A stretch of DNA of 19,246 nt from JANNYA01 sp043754435 (GTDB lineage Bacteria > Pseudomonadota > Gammaproteobacteria > Xanthomonadales > SZUA-5): positions 1 through 19,246 of the forward strand of contig JAYUUS010000021.1 of the NCBI GenBank assembly GCA_043754435.1. The letters run 5' to 3'. Made by a program: the position numbers and the translations under genes. The number at the start of each line of letters is the position of its first letter. The stretch's first letter is position 1. The notes beneath the pieces were generated by a model, which was not told the origin of the DNA, searched no databases, and saw only the letters and a list, made by a program, of their open reading frames with translations. Positions 14,901-19,246 of the stretch are shown here, in pieces.

Positions 14901-17900
14901 TGCAGAACCTGCAGGTGCGCCTTGTGTTGAAGCTGTCTCTCCAACGCCACCCAATAAACGGCCCAACAACCCACCAGCGAACATTTGTGCTGGAATCGAA
15001 TCAGCACCATTACCACTATATGCAATTCCACCGGTCAATACACATTGCAGAGGCGCACGCCCGCAAACATAAGCAATCGCTACGCCAGCTGTTACTTGAA
15101 CCGCCGCCGTGCCATACATGCCCAGCTGTTTATCTCGCATATCGTCGATTCTTCTAAGCACAGCGGGAACTCCAGAAGCCGAACTTGAGCGCGAGGTGAT
15201 CGAATTCAAATCGACAGCGCCGCCCGCCCTGTTCAGGGCCGTTAGCGTTTTCGAGCTCAAATCATAGGTTCGCGCTTCCGCGCCATTTTCCGTGATGGTT
15301 TTAACTTCAATCTCATTATGACCATCACTGGCTGTAAGATGCACTTCGCCCGTTTCCTTGTTTTCATAACGTTTGTATGCTGTGACATCCGTCATTTGGC
15401 AAACTTCATCTTTTCCTTCACCAGAACAGCTCACTTTATACCCAGTCGGATCCACCCCACTCAACGGGTTATTCATCAAATACCCATACGGATTCAATGA
15501 CTGCGAATTGCTCGGAAACTGAATAAACGGATCCACGCCAAAGAACCGTCCCAGGTTGTAGTCATACACCCGGCCATTCATATGAATCAGCGCGAACTCG
15601 TCCAAATGTTCGTGCCCGGTAAAGCCGCGCTGCGTGCGTTTGCTTTGGTTGAAGTTTTGCCCGGTCGTCAAATTCAGCATGCCAATGTTTGACGTGCTCC
15701 AGGTGCCATCTAGCGCCTTACCAAAAGCATCAAAACCCTTGTGTTCGACCAATATCGCCACGCTTGAACCCAAGCGCTGACCGTCTGGAAGCGGTTTCTC
15801 ACTAATCGACACCGTGCTGCCCAAGCGGTCATTGTGCAAATAATTGAGCTTGCGGCTGCCTGGGGCTACGGTCATTAACGCGCCGCTGGTTAGGTAATAG
15901 CGTTCCAAGGTAATTGCGCCACCGACAATTTCGCGCTCGTAGCTCTTATCCAGGGAATAGGTATCGCGTGCTATGCCATTGCTGACCAAGCGCTGCACAT
16001 AGCGCCCACTCGGGCCTTCATAAAAATCTGAGGTATTAAAGCCGCGCTGCATGCGCATCGGCAAATTGCCAATATCGTATTCCAAAGTCGTGAGGCTGCC
16101 CGCCTCATTGCGCTGCGTCACATTGCCGTTCGCATCAAAGCCATAGCTGGCAGAATTGCCGGTCTTCAACGCCACCGATTGCACTTTATGCGTACCGGCT
16201 TGATAGCTGTAAGCGTTCGCAGTGTCTTGTGAATAGTCCGATTTCTTTAGCAGCCCACCGACATCATCGTAGCCATAGTTCACGGTTTCGGTGGCGCTAT
16301 TGGCGCTGGTGCGGCTGGCCGTTGTCAAACGGTGCAGCGCGTCATATTGGTAGGTTTCCTTACCGTGCACGTCGGCCAAAAGTTGACCAGTTTGCAGCCA
16401 CGCGCCACTGTGCCACTGAGTTTTCAAATTGCCATAGACATCAAAGCGATAGCGCTGCTCCAGCGGCACATTTACGGTGGTACTCGGCACCGCCGAGCTG
16501 CACACACCATTGGTATTCACGCACTGCGCCAATAACCAGCCGGAGCTATCAAACACCGAATTGGTGCGCCAATCGGCACTGTTCGATGCCGTCACGCCAT
16601 AGCTTTCCGAGGTGACTAAGCCACGGCCATCGGTCGAGGTTATCTGATGAATCGCCGGGCTGCCAGTCGGGTTGGTAGCGACGTAATCAGCGGCAAAGCC
16701 TTCTTTAACTAAGGCACCGATACCGTTGTAAGCCAAATAGGTTGACACCGGCTGCTGGTCAAGCGCGCTTTGCGGGTACAGCATTTGCTTAGGCCGGCCA
16801 TAGTTTTTATCGAAATAACTTTGTTGATTCAGCGTCAACAAGGGTTGATTCGCAACCTGCATTTGGGTACTGCTGCCGGTCGCGCGATTCAGCGCGTCGT
16901 AGCTATAGCTGCGCTCCCAGCGCTGGTAGTTATTGGCATTGAGCACGCCTGCGCTGCGCACCACATTTTTCAGCGTGCCGTAGCTGGTAGTGCTTGTGTT
17001 TTCATAGACGCTGGTTTCGCTGTGCGCCAAATTGCGGCTGCCATCACGGCTGGGCTCGGTCCAGGTGCGGCTGAAGACGCGGCCCAAATTATCGTAGTTA
17101 AGTGTCGTGACCAAGTTACGTGCATCGGTTTGCGTTTTCACTTCACCAAAACCGTTGTAGGTGAAGGTCCAGGTGCCGCGATCTGGGTCGGTCACGTTTA
17201 AGCGGTGGCCAAAATCATTGTAGTTGGCGGTGATGTTTAAACCCAGCACGTCGGTAATTTGCAGCGGGTTGCCCGCGCCATCAAACCAGTAGCGCGTGGT
17301 TTTTTGATTCGCATCCGTGGTGCTGAGGAGCTTTCCAGCGCTATCGAACACGCGCGCCATGACCAGCTTTGGGCTGTTATCGGCATTGGGCAAAGTAATA
17401 TCGCCGCAATTTCCACCTTGCCCAATCATTTGGCACACGACAATGTCCGTTTTTAAGCCGCTGTAGCTGTATTGGGTGCGGCGAAAATTGATTTCTGGAT
17501 TATTCACGACCAACACATCGGTATCCACCCGATTGAAGCGCTGTAGCTTCCAAGCCGGGCGGCCCAGGGCATCGTAGCCGCCAAAATCGGTATAGGCATT
17601 CGCATTTGAACTGCCGCGATTGGGTTCGTACTGGCGCAGCACCAAGCCGCGTGCGTTGTAGCGGGTTTCCGTGACGCTAGCGTTGCTGTCGTCCAGCAAG
17701 GCACCATTGACGACATAGCTGGCGTCCATCAATTTAGATGCGGTGCGAATACTGCGGCCTAAGCTGTCTTGATAACTAATCGACTGCGCGCTACCGTATT
17801 GGCTAGCCACCATGCGCGTTACCGCACCGGCACCAAACGGGCAGATTACACCCGCAACATCGCAGCGCTCATACGCCATTACACTGGGCATCGCGGCACG

Positions 17901-19246
17901 CACACCGGCAGCACTTGGCGCAACAGTGCGAATCGGGCGGCCTACGGCATCCAGCGTGGTCGTTGAATTCAAGCCATTCGCATCGGTAACGCTAATCGGC
18001 ACGCCAAAACGCGCATCAAAGGTGCTTTGCGCCGATTTGCCATTGACGTCGGTCACGATATTCGGAAAGTAGCCACCGCTGGCGTCATAGTTCATGCCCG
18101 AACTGCGCGCGCTGGACTCATCACGCACGGTTTGCGCTTCGCCAGTCATATTGCCGTAGCTGCCAAAACTACGCGCGGTGATGCGCTCTGTCGCTATCGA
18201 GTTGCTGCTGCAAGGTTGCGCTAACTGCACGCCAGCGAATACCGCTTCACAATTGACTTGCCGGGTCGTCGGGTCATAACCAATCAAGGTCGTGGTGCTG
18301 CGGCTTGGAATACTTGGGCCGCCGGTATGTTGGCCCATGTAGCTTTGCGTGACGGTGCTGGTGCTATGGGTTAGCTTGCCTAACCACCAAATGCTGGCAT
18401 CGTTTTCATAAATGGATGTCGAGGTCGAACTGAGCGTGCGTACATCCGCGCCGCCCAGCTTATCGGTCAGGCTAGAACTTTGTGCGGTGACATTGCCGTA
18501 GATATCAAAGCTGCTGCTGGCGGTGGCGCTAGTGACGATGTTGGATCGAGTAATCAGATCACGGGTGATGCTTGTGGAATGCGGCGCATAAACCCGAATT
18601 GGAATATTTTGCGGCGGGTTTAAGGTATCGCACGCTAGATCATTACAAAGATAGCTAGGAACATCGGTCAAACTGGCGCGCGTCAACGTAATTGCGCTTG
18701 TGCTGTCGCATTTCAGCGCCGACAGAGGTTCGCTCAATCGCTGGCTAACACTGCAAAATGTTTGTGAAACTAGCGGAAATTTCTGCTCATACACAGTCGC
18801 CGTGCGAATTCGAATGCTGGTATCAATGTTATTCAAATCATCACCCAAATCTTCAGTGATGATTTTCCTAAAGCCAGTAAAGCCTCGGCCTTTATTGTTG
18901 TACATCGCTTCTTCATAGCCGTAGCGGTTGCTGTTCATGCCGCCGATGCCATTTCGCGATTGCATCTGCGCCACCACATTCATACTGGAGGTGAAGTAGA
19001 AATGGTTTGCGTCAACATAGCCCTGACCACTGTCGCGGCCAGGAATTTTGTACAGTTGTAATTCTCCAGAAGCACGCCCGGCTTTGCTGGACAGCGGGTA
19101 GTACTCGAAGTTTGCCAAGGCACCATAGGCGTCATTCACTTGGCGCAGCATGTCCGGGGATTTTGGCGGTAGGTTGCTGGCGCGCTCGCCCGCGCCAGAA
19201 TTGCGTGAGAGCAATAAGCGCGTTGGAAAAGCAGCAACCGCCTGGA
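14487..19246 (-). CDS. RHS/YD-repeat polymorphic toxin, C-terminal 1585 residues (N-terminus beyond right edge)
   Basis: Large cell-surface or secreted RHS protein, whose core builds a shell around a C-terminal toxin. The frame is open past the right edge; a TTG at 19214 is not a credible start. Residue numbers here count from that codon (1-1575). About 20-110 (YGALANFEYYPLSSKA ... YGYEEAMYNNKGRGFTGFRKI) resembles the TcdB/SpvB-type middle domain preceding RHS repeats. About 340-1125 holds many YD/RHS repeats (YDALGRPAWKLQRF, YDNLGRVFSRTW, YGFDANGNVTQRNEAG). The conserved core end follows: YLHNDRLGSTVSI at about 1122, RGFTGHEHLDEFALIHMNGRVYDYNLGRFFGVDPF, then LNPYGYLMNNPLSGVDPTGY ending near 1259, where self-cleavage is usual. 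The remaining 316 residues are the variable tip: linker, a hydrophobic Ala/Gly-rich stretch (about 1365-1395) and the toxin domain. A candidate immunity gene follows at once. Confidence 0.93.
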   Translation of the reverse strand, partial: QAVAAFPTRLLLSRNSGAGERASNLPPKSPDMLRQVNDAYGALANFEYYPLSSKAGRASGELQLYKIPGRDSGQGYVDANHFYFTSSMNVVAQMQSRNGIGGMNSNRYGYEEAMYNNKGRGFTGFRKIITEDLGDDLNNIDTSIRIRTATVYEQKFPLVSQTFCSVSQRLSEPLSALKCDSTSAITLTRASLTDVPSYLCNDLACDTLNPPQNIPIRVYAPHSTSITRDLITRSNIVTSATASSSFDIYGNVTAQSSSLTDKLGGADVRTLSSTSTSIYENDASIWWLGKLTHSTSTVTQSYMGQHTGGPSIPSRSTTTLIGYDPTTRQVNCEAVFAGVQLAQPCSSNSIATERITARSFGSYGNMTGEAQTVRDESSARSSGMNYDASGGYFPNIVTDVNGKSAQSTFDARFGVPISVTDANGLNSTTTLDAVGRPIRTVAPSAAGVRAAMPSVMAYERCDVAGVICPFGAGAVTRMVASQYGSAQSISYQDSLGRSIRTASKLMDASYVVNGALLDDSNASVTETRYNARGLVLRQYEPNRGSSNANAYTDFGGYDALGRPAWKLQRFNRVDTDVLVVNNPEINFRRTQYSYSGLKTDIVVCQMIGQGGNCGDITLPNADNSPKLVMARVFDSAGKLLSTTDANQKTTRYWFDGAGNPLQITDVLGLNITANYNDFGHRLNVTDPDRGTWTFTYNGFGEVKTQTDARNLVTTLNYDNLGRVFSRTWTEPSRDGSRNLAHSETSVYENTSTTSYGTLKNVVRSAGVLNANNYQRWERSYSYDALNRATGSSTQMQVANQPLLTLNQQSYFDKNYGRPKQMLYPQSALDQQPVSTYLAYNGIGALVKEGFAADYVATNPTGSPAIHQITSTDGRGLVTSESYGVTASNSADWRTNSVFDSSGWLLAQCVNTNGVCSSAVPSTTVNVPLEQRYRFDVYGNLKTQWHSGAWLQTGQLLADVHGKETYQYDALHRLTTASRTSANSATETVNYGYDDVGGLLKKSDYSQDTANAYSYQAGTHKVQSVALKTGNSASYGFDANGNVTQRNEAGSLTTLEYDIGNLPMRMQRGFNTSDFYEGPSGRYVQRLVSNGIARDTYSLDKSYEREIVGGAITLERYYLTSGALMTVAPGSRKLNYLHNDRLGSTVSISEKPLPDGQRLGSSVAILVEHKGFDAFGKALDGTWSTSNIGMLNLTTGQNFNQSKRTQRGFTGHEHLDEFALIHMNGRVYDYNLGRFFGVDPFIQFPSNSQSLNPYGYLMNNPLSGVDPTGYKVSCSGEGKDEVCQMTDVTAYKRYENKETGEVHLTASDGHNEIEVKTITENGAEARTYDLSSKTLTALNRAGGAVDLNSITSRSSSASGVPAVLRRIDDMRDKQLGMYGTAAVQVTAGVAIAYVCGRAPLQCVLTGGIAYSGNGADSIPAQMFAGGLLGRLLGGVGETASTQGAPAGSARTTMEQHAMAEIGATNHLARVRAAGETEGTVGVMIPKEGQVFYSESRLANGASETINVGGFARKNNFGVISTCAEPICVSAMRTASPPVATEGAVSMVRAVGDMGKKASAGDWMVACQWCQPGLKQFGIIDGVPNRF
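15830..16790 (-). repeat. RHS-core duplication, copy B (961 bp, inside the full-length RHS gene)
   Basis: Partner of 12997-13957. It encodes about residues 809-1129 of the full-length RHS protein. Matching stops at its 3' side exactly after the codons for YLHN, where the full-length gene continues into DRLGS. It stops at its 5' side at AAGCAAATGC, where the upstream sequence becomes RHS-specific (NYGRPKQ). Confidence 0.93.

Noticed and set aside
19212..19214. TTG at 19214 as the start of the RHS gene
   Set aside because: The same frame stays open to the window edge with RHS-like composition, and no ribosome-binding site precedes this TTG. The gene clearly starts further right.
14487..19246. 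Short recurring motifs in the RHS gene as a CRISPR or tandem-repeat array
   Set aside because: The repeats are degenerate protein-level YD repeats within one open frame, without constant DNA repeats or regular spacers.
1..19246. tRNA, rRNA or CRISPR elements
   Set aside because: Reading both strands I saw no cloverleaf with conserved T-loop and acceptor features, no rRNA-like segments and no regular repeat-spacer array. A tRNAscan or Infernal run could overturn this.

Overview
The window looks like chromosomal DNA from a moderately GC-rich (about 53% by eye) Gram-negative bacterium. The most likely source is a gammaproteobacterium near the Xanthomonadales/Lysobacterales. The basis is a TonB-dependent receptor of the Xanthomonas/Caulobacter carbohydrate type, two predicted lipoproteins, a secreted propeller-like protein and a TcdB/SpvB-flavoured RHS protein. 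The exact taxon cannot be read from this sequence.

Layout. At 1-1946 (minus) lies the N-terminal two-thirds or so of a TonB-dependent receptor, running off the left edge. A 348-bp gap with a perfect spaced inverted repeat separates it from a small lipoprotein carrying an EF-hand-like loop (2295-2561, plus). A CbbR-like LysR regulator (2625-3566, minus) is divergent from a Thermus-type isocitrate dehydrogenase (3658-5178, plus), with a textbook T-N11-A dyad between them. Next come a convergent long-chain acyl-CoA synthetase (5199-6881, minus), a DUF1003 membrane protein (7010-7591, plus), a Mth938-like small protein (7644-8018, minus) and a CorA metal channel (8206-9234, plus). A rho-independent terminator at 9288-9318 serves a large secreted protein (9340-11805, minus). 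Upstream of that is a DUF4097-type lipoprotein (11901-12779, minus).

The right third (12970-19246, minus) is a polymorphic-toxin locus and the most interesting part. A long RHS repeat protein, whose N-terminus lies beyond the right edge, ends in a variable C-terminal domain. That domain has the CAE ... CxxC zinc/catalytic signature of nucleic-acid deaminase toxins. Its stop codon overlaps a perfect AGGAGG ribosome-binding site for a small AT-rich gene, the natural candidate for the immunity protein. Thirteen bases after that gene begins a 961-bp, roughly 90% identical, mosaic second copy of part of the RHS core. This copy is cut off in the 'YLHN' segment next to a sequence resembling an insertion-sequence end. 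The arrangement suggests that an older RHS tip was displaced by acquisition of the present toxin/immunity pair.

The left two-thirds is mostly single-gene units in alternating orientations rather than operons. The only pair with clear functional linkage there is the LysR regulator and isocitrate dehydrogenase.
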